From: Papio anubis
Lineage: Eukaryota > Chordata > Mammalia > Primates > Cercopithecidae
DNA length: 64,000 bases
Assembly (NCBI RefSeq): GCF_008728515.1
Contig: NC_044986.1
Location: forward strand, 112,022,313 to 112,086,312
Direction of reading: 5' to 3'
Shown: piece after piece, positions 1 through 10,548 of the stretch
Layout of the letters: the number at the start of each line of letters is the position of its first letter
Position numbering within the stretch: position 1 is the stretch's first letter
Translations under genes and position numbers: made by a program
Notes under the pieces: generated by a model
Told to the model about the DNA's origin: nothing
Databases searched by the model: none
What the model saw: only the letters and a program-made list of their open reading frames with translations

Positions 1-511
1 GGAAGATGTGCCCGAGGGTGTCAGGTGGGAACAGCCCCCCAGGACCCCTGCTCCTGCTTCTTCACCTGCCCCTGGGCAAGCGAGGGGTAGACCCTTTACA
101 TGGCTTCTGAAGACTTTTCTAGAATTCTTGTGCTTGAAGGACACGTACCTAAAAACTTTACTCTAAACATCAAGTGTGTCTGTCATAGATCATATGTAAA
201 AGAAACTTACAGAGAACTCCTTCCAAATTTGACAAGCATCTGAAAAATTTACTTAAGATTTCCCATGACATGTTGTGAATCTGAAAGAATCCTGGGGGGA
301 AAGAAATCCCCAGCTGGGAGGTTCAAGCAGTAATGTGGCTGGTTTGTCCATCTGAAGCTTTACTGAAACCGCGATTTACAGTCAAAGTCCCCAAGCTGGG
401 TATGTGGGGGTAATTACTTAGTCAAGATGATTCTGTCTTTGCAGTGATTACAAATGAGTTTTGAAGCCCTGGCTTCCGGCCTCCACCTCTCACTTTCTTT
501 TCATCTCCTTC
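1..511. other. Unique sequence, no gene seen
   Basis: I see no repeat, no convincing open frame and no RNA gene. Base composition is ordinary and mixed. Confidence 0.5.
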
Positions 512-805
512 TTTTTTTGGTGGGGGAGGGAACAGGGTATTGCTCTGTCACCCAGGCTGGAGTGAAGTGGTGCAACCACAACTCATTGCAGCCTCGACCT
601 CCCTGGACTCAGGTGATCCTCCCACCTCAGCCTCCCAAGTAGCTGGGACCATGTCACCATGACCAGCTAATTTAAAAAAAAATTTTTTAGAGACAGGGGT
701 CTCACTATGTTGGCCAGGCCAGTCTTGAACTCCTGTCCTCAAGTGACCCTCCTGCCTAAGCCTCCCAAAGCAATGAGATTACAGGTGTCAGCCCACATAC
801 CTGGC
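512..805 (-). mobile_element. Alu SINE, AluJ-like, minus strand
   Basis: Read on the minus strand this is a dimeric Alu. On the plus strand it starts with a T-rich tail, then shows the right-arm motif around CACCCAGGCTGGAGTG, a central T-rich linker near 670-690 and the left-arm end. The many CpG losses and the old-type left arm point to AluJ. Two short open frames across it are Alu translations, not genes. Confidence 0.9.
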
Positions 806-954
806 ACTCTTTGTCTTTTAAATCAACTAAGCAGGGTGGGCTAGCCCCGCCTTTTTCAGGATTTCCATTAACATCCTAAGTATACTGAAGAGAGTGCTGA
901 ATCACTGGCCACCAGGCCTGGAGAAAGAATACATTTCCTGCTCAAGCATGACTC

Positions 955-1060
955 AGTTCAACTCCGCAGACAGGTCCTGAGCAGCAGATAGGTGCCTGGC
1001 CCTGTCGTGGGTGTTTGGGACTAAAAGGCTAACCACGCCTCATGCTTCTCTGTGGTCTCT
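955..1060 (-). mobile_element. L2 LINE 3' end fragment (diverged)
   Basis: The order of motifs resembles the reverse complement of the L2 3' end: a GAGCA.CAGATAGGTGCCTGGC-like stretch followed by CCTGTCGTGGGTG and GGGACTAAAAGG. It is strongly diverged and the limits are uncertain. Confidence 0.45.
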
Positions 1061-1547
1061 GGCCAAGCCAGGGCTTTATGTCCAACCCAGGCAGATATGT
1101 CCAACCCAGGCAGCTGGGAGGTAATCCCCACAGGTGGGTCTGGAAGGCAGCCAGGATGGCAAGTCTAAACCACTTCACCAACCTGGGAGGCTCGGTGGAC
1201 AAGGACCGGTTAGCAGCCTGCAGAGCCGGGCCGGGGGGGCTGGGAAAAGAAGAGGCGGCCCAGAGCAAGACCAGGCTGGGGTGGTCTGCAGGAGGTCCAA
1301 GATTACCAGCCCACGGTCAGCATTCACCTTCTCCAGCCCTCCTTTCTACTGTCAAGCAGGGCGGCTTTAGAGGCACATCTGCAATGATACACGGGCCATT
1401 TCCCATTCTTCACAGTCTCACAGGAAAGAGCCAAGAACACAAGAATTGCATTTCAACAAATAGAGGCTTTGAGAAAAGTGCAGAGAGCAACTAGCTTTGC
1501 TCAGGAAAGATTTCACTGCCCCCTCAAAAAAAAAGAAAAAAAAAATC
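1061..1547. other. Unique sequence with a 150-codon open frame, not supported as a gene
   Basis: An open frame runs on the plus strand at 1042-1494, with overlapping frames on both strands. No domain, signal peptide or membrane segment is recognisable. A 17-base word repeats with period 19 at 1078-1113. The frame begins inside an L2-like fragment, which argues against coding. Confidence 0.4.
1078..1113. repeat. 19-bp tandem duplication
   Basis: The word ATGTCCAACCCAGGCAG occurs at 1078-1094 and again at 1097-1113 without a mismatch, giving a period of 19 bp. This looks like a recent slippage duplication. Confidence 0.85.
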
Positions 1548-2025
1548 TGTCAGTCACTCCTAGCCTTTGCTTTCTCCATTACAGAATGGGAATGATAGCT
1601 TCATAGCGTTGTAGGGCTCAAACAAGCGATGGAGCCGGGTGCAGTGGCTCACGCCTGTAATCCTAGTACTTTGGGAGGCCAAGGCGGGCAGATCACCTGA
1701 GGTCGTGAGTTCAAAACCAGCCTGACCAACATGGAGAAACCCCATCTCTACTAAAAATACAAAAAATTAGTTGGGCATAGTGGCACATGCTTGTAATCCC
1801 AGGTACTTGGGAAGCTGAGGCAGGAGAATCGCTTGAACCCGGGAGGTGGAGGTTGCGGTGAGCTGAGATCGGGCCATTGCACTGCAGCCTGGGTGAGAAG
1901 AGCGAGACTCCATCTCAAAAATAAAATAAAATGAAATAAAATAAAATAAATAAAATGCGATGGATGTGAAAGTGTGTCGCAAAGACTAAAAAACATACAA
2001 ATGTGAAATGTTGTTGCTTTTGTTG
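1548..2025 (+). mobile_element. MIR SINE, split by an Alu
   Basis: The part at 1548-1633 matches the MIR core (CTCCATTACAGAATGGGAATGATAG-like, then the TTGTAGGGCTC block). The sequence after the Alu (1957-2025) continues it with a GTGAAAGTGTGTCGCAAAG-like MIR 3' part. The Alu therefore landed in an older MIR. Confidence 0.6.
1634..1956 (+). mobile_element. Alu SINE, AluS-like, full length
   Basis: This is a complete dimeric Alu from GCCGGGTGCAGTGG to an AT-rich tail of AAAAT units (1918-1956). The target-site duplication GCGATGGA lies at 1626-1633 and 1957-1964. Confidence 0.95.
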
Positions 2026-2194
2026 AAATATTGTATTTTTGCTGTTTTTGATCTTGGGAAAGACTCATCTTGAGTGTATTTATTTATTAGTGATATGGTG
2101 ATTAATGGCCATATTAATGTATTGTTTTAAGCAGTACTTTTTTGTAGTTTGCGGTGTCTCCATTGGCTAAGGCAATGGCTGATAGCTCTGGATG

Positions 2195-2345
2195 AGTTCA
2201 GCTGGGGAACTCTTTAAAAACACCCATACTCAGTCCTGACTCCCAGCTGTTCTGATTTAGTTGATCCGGGGCTTAGTTGTTGGGATGGTCTAAGGGTTTT
2301 TGATTCTAACGTGCTGTCTACCTGGAGTGACTGAGCTGAAGGGGC
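2195..2345 (+). mobile_element. hAT-type DNA transposon fragment, MER5-like
   Basis: The order of motifs (GGGGAACTCTTTAAAAA, GTTCTGATTTAGTTGATCCGGGG, then a CTACCTGGAGTGACTGAG block) parallels the MER5A consensus. It is diverged and the terminal repeats are not clear. Confidence 0.45.
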
Positions 2346-2735
2346 CTCATTCTCCACATGGTAAAAGGCAGCATCAGGATCACTGGGGAGACGCTATAAA
2401 TATGTATAAAATGTCATAAGCACCCCCACTGAAGTGCAGTGGTGCAATCGTGGCTCACTGCAGCCTCAACCTCCTGGGCTCTGGGGATCTTCCACCTCAG
2501 CCTCCCAAAGAGTTGGGGCCACAGGCATGCGCCACCACGCCCAGCTAATTTTCGTATTTTTTGTAGAGATGGGGTTTCGCCATGTTGTCCACACTGGTCT
2601 CAAACTCCTGAGCTCAAGCTACCAGCCGGTGCCATCCTCCCAAAGTGCTGGGATTATAGCTGTGAGCCACTGCGCTCAGCCTACACAATCTGTATTCTTA
2701 ACACGTGATTCCTGATATTAGCAGGAACTAATGAC
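2346..2735 (+). mobile_element. Second MER5-like hAT fragment, split by an Alu
   Basis: GGCAGCATCAGGATCACTGG at about 2367 matches the start of MER5A. The element resumes after the Alu at 2684 with ACAATCTGTATTCTTAACA and a GTGATTCCTGAT-like block. Two MER5-like fragments thus lie head to tail. Confidence 0.45.
2428..2682 (-). mobile_element. Alu SINE, AluJ-like, lacks tail end
   Basis: A reverse-strand Alu begins abruptly at GAAGTGCAGTGG with no T-tail, so its 3' end is missing. It runs to the normal left-arm end. No clear target-site duplication is visible. Confidence 0.85.
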
Positions 2736-2874
2736 AGAGGACAAAAAGTCGTATGTGGCACCTGACAAACGAGGGTGTGGCAATGACTTGACAAGATGAC
2801 CATGAGGACTGACTCAGATCATTCAAATTAAGCCCATGGCTTGGCATATCCGAGGCAACCAATCTATGTTAGCT

Positions 2875-3415
2875 GTTTTTTTGGTTGTTTGGTTTGTTTT
2901 GTTTTAATTTCTTATTTCCATAGGTTATTGGGGAACACGTGGTGTTAGTTACATGAGTAAGTTCTTTACTGGTGGTTTGTGAGATTTCGGTGCACCCCTC
3001 ACCCAAGCAGTATACACTGCACCCAATTTGTAGTCTATTATCCTTCACCTACTTCCCACCATTTCCCCAAGACCCCAAAGTCCATTGGTCATTCTTGTGC
3101 CTTCGCATCCTCATAGCTTAGCTCCCACTCATGAGTGAGAACATACGATGTGTGGTTTTCCATTCCCGAGTTACTTCACTTAGAATAATAGTCTCCAGTC
3201 TCATCCAGATCGCTGGGAATGCCGTTAATTCATTCCTTTTTATGGCTAAGTAACATTCCATCGTATGTATATACCACAGTTTCTTTATCCACTCATTGAT
3301 TGATGGGCATTTGGGTGGGTTCCACATTTTCACAATTGCAAATTGTGCTGCTATAAACATGCGTGTGCAAGTATATTTTTCGTGTAATGACTTCTGTTTT
3401 TATTATCATGAGAAA
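2875..3415 (-). mobile_element. L1 LINE 3' end (ORF2 C-terminus plus 3' UTR)
   Basis: On the minus strand, a short frame at 3118-3360 encodes the typical end of L1 ORF2 (motifs WYIHTMECYLAIKRNEL and HRMFSLMSGS). It is followed by the L1 3' UTR and a T-rich tail on the plus strand at 2875-2905. The copy is truncated at its 5' end and cannot be active. The type resembles a primate L1P element. Confidence 0.9.
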
Positions 3416-3709
3416 GAATGTGATCACTCCAGGTCGCACGCAGAGGCAGGATGTGGCTGTGGTATGCTACTCAGCACAGGGGTCCCCTTCTCTGAACAGC
3501 ACTCAGCCCCAACCCTGGAGGGAAACTTCTGTCCCATCCAGATTTCCATCTCACTCCCAGAACCATGGCTGTGGGTGAGTGGCAGCCCCCTGCACATCTC
3601 CAGTCTCTTCTCAACAGGGACTTTTGTTTTTCCAAGTGTCTTTTACATATGACTTCTTTATCACGTTACCCTCCCAAACCAGGGTTAATGGTAGGGCCTG
3701 CAGCTTCCA

Positions 3710-3792
3710 TTAGGTTAGTACAAAAGTCATTGCAGTTTTTGCCATTACTTTTAATTACAGCAAAAACTGCAATTACTTTTGCACCAACCTAA
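3710..3792. mobile_element. MADE1 mariner-derived mini-transposon (miR-548-like hairpin)
   Basis: This 83-bp near-palindrome runs from TTAGGTTAGTACAAAAG to CTTTTGCACCAACCTAA, the length and ends of MADE1. MADE1 copies are the known source of the primate miR-548 family. The right arm contains CAAAAACTGCAATTACTTTT, which resembles miR-548 3p sequences. Only the DNA hairpin is seen; expression cannot be judged. Confidence 0.93.
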
Positions 3793-3844
3793 TTTGGGGT
3801 AGGGGAGACTTAAAAGGAAAATCATTAAAAATTATACAAACTTA

Positions 3845-4116
3845 CACTTTGGGAGGCCAAGACGGGCAGATCACCTGAGGTCAGGAGTTTGAGACCAGCT
3901 TGGCCAACATGGTGAAACCCTGTCTCTACTAAAAATATTAAAAAAATTAGCCGGGCGTGGTGGTGGGCACCTGTAATCCCAGCTACTGAGGAGGCTGAGG
4001 CAGGAGAATTGCTTGAACCCAGGGGGTCAGGAGTTCGAGAGGTTGCAGTGAGCCAAGATGGCACCACTGTACTCCAATCTGGGCAACAAGAGCTTAACTC
4101 TGTCTCAAAAAAAAAA
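3845..4116 (+). mobile_element. Alu SINE, 5'-truncated, with an internal arm duplication
   Basis: The Alu starts at CACTTTGGGAGG, so about 35 bases are missing from its 5' end. A perfect target-site duplication ATTATACAAACTTA flanks it (3831-3844 and 4117-4130), showing truncation at insertion. The right arm carries an extra TCAGGAGTTCGAGA block near 4027-4040 that copies a left-arm motif. Confidence 0.95.
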
Positions 4117-4130
4117 ATTATACAAACTTA

Positions 4131-5051
4131 GATATGAAAGAAAAAATCACAAGTTATAAATGTAAGAAAGCTGACAATTATGAGAAGCATTACAAAATTC
4201 AGAAAAGGAATGTGTGTTTATTAATTAACCTACCAACATCCCTATTATCCTCTTCTTCCTACCTATTTTGGTCGCCTCCTCTTTGATCTCTTCTTCACAA
4301 GGTAATGATTTTATAACATTTTCTACAGAGAGAGAAGAGAAAGCTAAGTCTGTCTTTCCCATGCTATGGCTGATCAAAATCTGTCCTTTCATTACTGAAA
4401 GAAAGAACGGGTTATTTCCAATTCGTAACTTGTCATTGGAAACACTGTGCAGAGTTTTAGAATTATTGAAGAACTTGGGAAGACTTCTTACAAGTTTCTT
4501 TGTATATGATCGATTGCAGAGCATGCTGTTGAGAGTAAGATTATAGGTATATGCCATCTAAACACAGGGATTGCAGGAACATCCAATTATATTCTAGTTC
4601 CTTCAGTAAAGAAAACATTGTATGGGGCTTTTGTAATTCTGTGTCCTATATATTAAACATACTCCTGACAGTGGGAACACTTCCGCCTGTGACCAGGAGG
4701 TATGAGAATGGAACTCTCCACTTACTATCTTATCAGTCTGAGGATTGGAAGATTCCTCTACAGATGGGTTTCTGGCTCTTGGCATTTTAAATCTTCTTTC
4801 TCTTCTGCTAGCCACATACCTTCACAGCCTGGCACCATAAGATGCAGCCATATCTTGATAAGATCTCTAGTCCTTCATGAACAAGGTGGGTGATTCGGCT
4901 TTTAGGGGTGAGGGTTCTTGCTGGAAGCCATTTCTACGCTGGTGCAGCTCACCGTAACTTGATTACAGATGGCAGTGTCTGTGGACCTCGCATATATTCC
5001 TGACTCCCAAACTGAATTTATCCTGACCATTCTTCTCCTTAGCTGAATTCC

Positions 5052-5082
<31 letters not shown>

Positions 5083-7329
5083 AAAGAGGCATTAGTTGTA
5101 ACTGATGACAATTAAAATACCTCAGTTTTGCAAACAATGAATGCATGAACATCTTGCTAGAAATTGTCCCAGAGACCTGCAAGATCCCATGAAACGAGGA
5201 ACCCTGAAGTTTAAGCTTCATTAGTTTCATGACAAATCGAGTTCTGTCCTCTCTATTGCCTCCCCACCCACCCCCACCCTGCCTCCAGCTCCACACCGCT
5301 CCTGGCTGTGCAGTAAAACTATAGGAAAAATAAAATAAATAAGACCAACAATCTGAATTATTGGCTTACCATAAATTGCTTCTGGCCCCAAAGATGTAAA
5401 ACACATATGTATGGCATATGTAAACCTGTTTTAAATTTTTCTTTTTAAGTTGGAAGTCATTCGTTGGTTGATGGGGAGGGGGATTGTATTTTTTTTTTTT
5501 TTTTTTGGTGTTTTTTGTTTTGTTTTGCTTTTGGGGTTTTTTTGGTCTATTTGTAGAAACTGCATCCTTCATCAGAGTCATCAGAGTTGTGGACTTGGTT
5601 CCTGTTTTTTTATTTTCTAATGCCTGTTGAAAAAGCACCAACAAGATAACACGCCTGGTCCTCTCCTCTCCCTGGTTCTGGGATGGCTGTGTTGAGGGTC
5701 ACAGGGTACATCCCACCTTCCTCCAAGCATGAATGCCCTTGAATGTTACATGGTTTTACAGTTATCAGTGGTTCACCCATCACTGCTGCTTCTAGAAAGG
5801 AAATATGGACCAGTGTCTAGAGTGAACATCCATGTGTTAGGAATTTGAGAAGGGTCCTTTTCCTAATCTGCATAGCAGTTCTAACCTAATGCTTTAACAC
5901 TGGCTGTCTGGAGACCACAGAGCCAGGCCTGCAATGACCTAGAGATACTGAATTTCTCACACACTCTGTAAGAAAAACAAGTGAGCTAATATGTGAGATC
6001 ACCTACCAACCTAGAGTAGGGTTTGTAATTACGTAGAACACTTTGTGTGTTTTCTTCTTTGTAGAAAATATGCTTCTGAAACTGAGAAATTCTAGAATAA
6101 TGATTTTGAAAATGCATCTCTAAATGTCCATATGATTACTTTATAGTGACATCAATGATCCATTCTCCTAATAAAGAACAATTCCTCTAAAATGAGATTG
6201 GGTTTTCAATGATTCGTTTTTATCTTCACAAACAACTCATACAACCAATCTGGGACTGATGGAATCTGCCATGACCCAACCAAACGTTTCCACATGTGGA
6301 AAGTTGGACTTTGATTCTCAATTTGCTGTTTTTGCTGTTCCCCTTTCATCATTCTGTTATGGCAATGTATGTTTTAAAGAGTGATGCCCTGCATATTATT
6401 TAATGCCTACATATGGTGTGGGCTTGGCCTTTTGTCTGATGATCTACATGTGTGGTTAAAAAAAAAAAGAGGCTTGCACCTTAGCAAATCTATTAAATTT
6501 CTCTGTCAAGTCTGCACATTTGTTTGTTTTTAGTTTTTTTCGGGCATTCATTAAGGCCCTAGGTGCCTGTCAGTAAAGGAAGATGTGTTTGCATTTCTAC
6601 TGGTGTGCTTCCATTTCACTCACCCTGTCGTTTGCAACCGTACTTTCTTAAATTGACACAGAAACATATTTTTGCAATAGGATGGAAAGCAAAACTCTCA
6701 CTTCTTACATTTGCAAATTGTTCTTCCTTGATGTGGACAGTATTTGCAAACAACCTAGCAGCTCAATTTTTACTTTGTTTATAAAATATTCTTGAATCTG
6801 ACATGACATGGGGGATATTTTCATTCTCCTTGAAAGCACTTTTCTTTGTTCCAGTGAGTAAATAATACTTTGTTTGGGGGTTTACAATTAGCTGCCAGTT
6901 TTTGCATCAGCCACCAGTAATTTGGGTTCTGTCTCTCCCGCCATATGCTAATCCACCACCAAAGCATTGTGGGAATCAACTCAAAATTTGAGCTTTTGAT
7001 CAATAGCCAACTACCTTTGAACACTGAGGGCTTCTAAAGGTCCACTTAGGTGGAGCTCAGGAATAGTAATTCCACTGAAAAGAGAACAGGCAGGGTTTTA
7101 CTTAAGTTGTGTTTGTTTTGGAGTCTTCTGTGGTGGAACTGATGGAGATGATCAGGAATCTAATTGCTCTGCTATTCCCTTGAAAAAATGCATATTTCAC
7201 TAAATAGAGAGTCTATTTGCTTACCATTCTCAAAAGGTTCTAGTCTTCACAAATGGGTGTCTTTTCAAAATTTCATCATGTAAGAGACAAGTTTTGACAC
7301 CAAAAAACTATATAGATGCATATCTTTTT
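4131..7329. other. Long mostly unique stretch, no gene seen
   Basis: This is about 3.2 kb with no recognisable interspersed repeat. It contains a 29-base poly(A) at 5052-5080, a T-rich run at 5488-5545 and a short A-run near 6459. Open frames are short: 110 codons on the minus strand at 4225-4557 and 92 codons on the minus strand at 5366-5644, the latter largely low-complexity lysine. None shows a domain. Confidence 0.5.
5052..5080 (+). repeat. Orphan poly(A), 29 bases
   Basis: A pure A-run follows CTGAATTCC and no Alu or L1 body precedes it. It could be the tail of an unrecognised retrocopy or a simple repeat. No target-site duplication was found. Confidence 0.8.
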
Positions 7330-7470
7330 GAAATGTTCAGAGTATATTTCCAAATGCATTTTATTATTTTTGATTCTCAATACCCTTGGGGGTAAGTACT
7401 GTCATCTTCATTTTTATAAATAACGGTATCGTAACGAGACTCAGAGAAGTTAGTGGCTGGTCTCCTCTGG
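7330..7470 (-). mobile_element. MIR SINE fragment
   Basis: The segment TTCATTTTTATAAATAAC...ACTCAGAGAAGTTAG matches the reverse complement of the MIR core (in the usual form, a CATTTTACAGATGAGGAAACTGAG block). Confidence 0.6.
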
Positions 7471-7639
7471 GGAGAGATCTCAACAGCCACACTGTAGACA
7501 TTTGTTCTGGGGCAATGATCAGCTACAGAAGAAATGGTGTATTTGGAGTAGTCTCTTTCAACAAAGTCATTTGGAAGAAGATGGCTAGTAGCAGCTGCAG
7601 AAGCTGAGTGGCTAAGTTCCTCTACTTCTCCATTAATTA

Positions 7640-8200
7640 AATGAAGATTCATTCATTCATTCATTCATTCATTCATTCATTCATTCATTCATGTGTTTGT
7701 TCATTCATCTAACAAATAATTAATGAACACCCTCTATGTACCAGACATTGAGCTTAGTTCTGGAGGTAGAATGGTAAATTCATTCATTCATTCATTCATT
7801 CATTACATTCATGTCTTTGTTCAGTCATCTGACAAATAACTAATGAACACCCTCTATGTGCCAGACATTGAGCTAAGCTCTGGAGATATAATGGTAAACC
7901 AAAAGAAAAGAAATATGATTGCATACTCTTATAAAGGTGGAAATCTGACATCATTTACTCAGCAGCATTAATATAATGATTAGACAGTTTCAAGTCAAAT
8001 TAAAATTGGAGGTCAATGCTTTGAGGACAAGGCACCTAAGAGGGACCTTGCCTTTTCTGTGATGTTGGGGAAAGCTATTTGAGGGGCACTATTTGGTCAG
8101 AGGTCTTAAAGATAAGTAGGAATTAACTAGGCTGAGGTGGTGGGAGGTGGACAGGCAGAAGTCACATTTGGTATCAAACCTAAGTTGCTATGACAGATGG
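7640..8200 (-). mobile_element. L2 LINE 3' region
   Basis: The reverse complement of the L2 3' end is clear: TTCATTC repeats, then AACAAATAATTAATGAACAC, CTCTATGTACCAGACATTGAGC and GGTAGAATGGTAAA. More diverged L2 sequence continues to about 8200. The terminal part is duplicated (7657-7897). Confidence 0.75.
7647..7897. repeat. 120-bp direct tandem duplication carrying an ATTC microsatellite
   Basis: Two copies lie 120 bp apart: the word CCAGACATTGAGCT is at 7741 and 7861. The first copy has an ATTC tract at 7647-7690 (11 units), the second a shorter one at 7778-7801 (6 units). The non-microsatellite parts differ at roughly ten positions in 87. Confidence 0.9.
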
Positions 8201-8689
8201 GAGGACAAGAGCTCTGAACCATCAGGTGGCCTTATTTAATAAGCATCATGTGTTTAAAATCATTTACAATGATGTTGCCTATACAGCTTGGCCACTGGCC
8301 CTCTCTACTAAGCACTGTCGTACCCACCACTGGCCCTTTTGAAAACCAGCTGGTCTGTTTTGGAAGCCTCACCACCCAGCCTCAGATGCAAATTGTCTTC
8401 ATTCTCAAGGGTATGAGCTCATCACCACACCAGATGGGTTTCCAGTGAATGACTGTCCTGCAATCTGAGTATTTTCATGTCGTGTTAACTCCCTTTGAAA
8501 AATGGAAAGAGGATATGGGGGTGTCTTTCTCATCTTTGTAAGTTGGAGGAGAATTTCCTAGTTGTGGCCATATCCTCTACAGATTGAGAGAGAGCATACC
8601 TTTTGGAAGGAGACATAAATTCTGGCTAAGGATCCACTTACAATCATGTTTTAACTGTGCTCAATCCATTTTTACCATAGCGGTCATCA
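8201..8689. other. Unique sequence, no gene seen
   Basis: No repeat or domain is recognisable. The longest frame is 66 codons at 8248-8448. Confidence 0.45.
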
Positions 8690-9060
8690 GTTAAAGTAAC
8701 TTAGCTTCTGCAGTGGATAACTTGGAAATCTCAGTGATTTAACACAAGAGAAATGTATTTCTTACTCATAAAAAGTTAAACATGCTCTGGTAGGTAGACA
8801 GCCTTCTGTAGGATCATTCGATGTCATCTTGTGACTCTGCCCTCCTCTGGGTCTCAGTGTCCTCTTCACTTAGAAAAAAAAAGGCGGGGGGAAATGGAAG
8901 ACCTCTGGTGAGAGATTTTTACGGGTCAGACCAAGAAGAAGTGGGGCTCCCCTTCTTCTCATTGGCCAGAACTTGGTCACATGACCACACACCCAACTAC
9001 CACACAGACTGGGACGTGCAGGTGGGTTGGGCTGCCAGTCAGCCCAATCCAGACAGTCAG
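8690..9060. repeat. Probable ancient interspersed repeat, family not assigned
   Basis: The succession CAGTGATTTAACACAAGAGAAATGTATTTC, CATCTTGTGACTCTGCC and TTGGCCAGAACTTGGTCACATGACC resembles a dispersed mammalian repeat with a terminal 'ATTGG..AGAACT.AGTCACATGG' block. I cannot name the family. Confidence 0.35.
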
Positions 9061-9139
9061 CTTAGCATGATGTTAGTAGCACGTGTCCTGAAGTCCATGA
9101 ATTATATATAAGTCCCTACTCCAAGAGGGTAAGTCTGAG

Positions 9140-9300
9140 TACAAATCACTTCCCCTTTGGAGCCCAAATCCTCTCATCTATAACATGGCAATAACATTAT
9201 GCGCCACATAGTGTTATCCTCAGGAATGAATGAGACTATATATATAAAGTACGTAGACCAAACCTGAGAAATAGTACAGTTCCAATCAATGTTTAGCCAC
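9140..9300 (+). mobile_element. MIR SINE fragment
   Basis: It shows the MIR core in forward orientation: CAAATCACTTCCCC, CCTCTCATCTATAACATGGCAATAA, then AATGAATGAGACTATATA and the CAATCAATGTTTAGC end. Confidence 0.65.
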
Positions 9301-10217
9301 AGTTATCAATTTATTCCTGGGCTACAAAATCAAAGCAAATCTCGAGATGCTTGATCTTTCTGTGTCACCTGAGAAATGATAAGTACAGAACAATATTCCT
9401 TAATGTCTCAAAAAATTAAAGCGTCCATTTCAAAAATAAGTGTAGGATTGTTACTATTATCATAACTGTGGTGAGTTTCCTTTAAGTTTCCAGGGGAAAT
9501 TCAATGAAGGCTTTTGACAAACAATTTTGTCAGGAAACAAGCTGCCACCAAAGATTCTAGGCAGGCAATGTTGGCGTCTTGGGTAGCAGATACCTCCTGG
9601 GGCTCATAGAAGAGTGAAGTTCACAATGTTAGTGGTTCCTAGAAATCTAAAAAGGCCTCTATTCTCTCCTCTCTCCAATCCTGGATCCAAAGGCGGGGGC
9701 TGCCCCTCCTACACCATGCGGCTTTGTTTATGCTTCCCAAGGCAAGCATTTTGTGATTTCCCTGTTCTGGGGCAGCCACAGTGCCTTTTCCACAGCATCT
9801 ACTGGTCTGGGCCAAATAACCTGCGGTTCAAGTTCTCTCTTGGCCAAATAGAGAGCACGAGGACGCCCCCAAGCATTTGCAGAGCGCGAGGGGAAGTGCC
9901 TGTTGATACTCAGCCCTGGGGGGCAAATTGCAGCTGACCCAGTATTGCAGGGCTCTGATCCAGGAATGGCAGCAGAAGGGCAGTAAGTGCCAGCTCCCAC
10001 AGTGCCCCCGGGTGGAAACTGAGTACATGCATGAACTTGGCGTGGCCTCATTTTCACGACTGTGTTATATCTGGTTTGTCTCCCAAGCTCATGAAGCGGG
10101 TAAACCCATGAAAAAATGAGCTCAGCTATCATGACACAACCTGGCCATTATCTAAAATACCCTTCTCCAAAAGGTCTTTGAAGAATAGTGAACCTGTTAC
10201 CTGATGATTACAAATCT
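9301..10217. other. Unique segment with raised GC and CpG at 9640-10060
   Basis: No repeat is recognised. Two overlapping antisense frames occur: plus 9614-9937 (107 codons) and minus 9728-10132 (134 codons). Neither has a recognisable domain. CpGs persist here more than in neighbours (for example AGCACGAGGACGCCC and GAGCGCGAGG), but it is not a CpG island. Confidence 0.45.
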
Positions 10218-10241
10218 AAAAAAAAAAAAAAAAAAAAAAAA
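10218..10241 (+). repeat. Poly(A) run next to an inverted Alu tail
   Basis: Twenty-four A residues are followed within 10 bases by the T-rich tail of a minus-strand Alu, so an A-tract and a T-tract face each other. Confidence 0.85.
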
Positions 10242-10252
10242 TCACAGCTTTT

Positions 10253-10548
10253 TTTTTGTGTGTGTGAGACAGAGTCTTTCTCTGTCACCTGGAATGGAGT
10301 GCAATGGCACAATCTCAGCTCACAGCAACCTCTGCCTCCCAGGTTCAAGCAATTCTTCTGCCTCAGCCTCCCAAGTAGCTGGAGCTACAGGTGCATGCCA
10401 CCCTGCCCGGCTAATTTTTATATTTTGTAGTAGACACGGGGTTTCACCATATTGGCCAGGCTATTCTCAAACTCCTGACCTCAGATTCGCCCGCCTCAGC
10501 CTCCCAAAGTGCTGGGATTACAGGTGTGAGCCAGCGCACGCAGCCCAC
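10253..10548 (-). mobile_element. Alu SINE, AluS-like, full length
   Basis: This complete reverse Alu is flanked by the target-site duplication TCACAGCTTTT at 10242-10252 and 10549-10559. Confidence 0.95.

Noticed and set aside
1042..1494. 150-codon frame
   Set aside because: It starts in an L2-like fragment and spans a 19-bp duplication; there is no domain, and other frames overlap it.
3118..3360. Protein-like frame with WYIHTMECYLAIKRNEL
   Set aside because: It is real L1 ORF2 C-terminal homology but only a truncated remnant, so it is listed under the L1 fragment, not as a gene.
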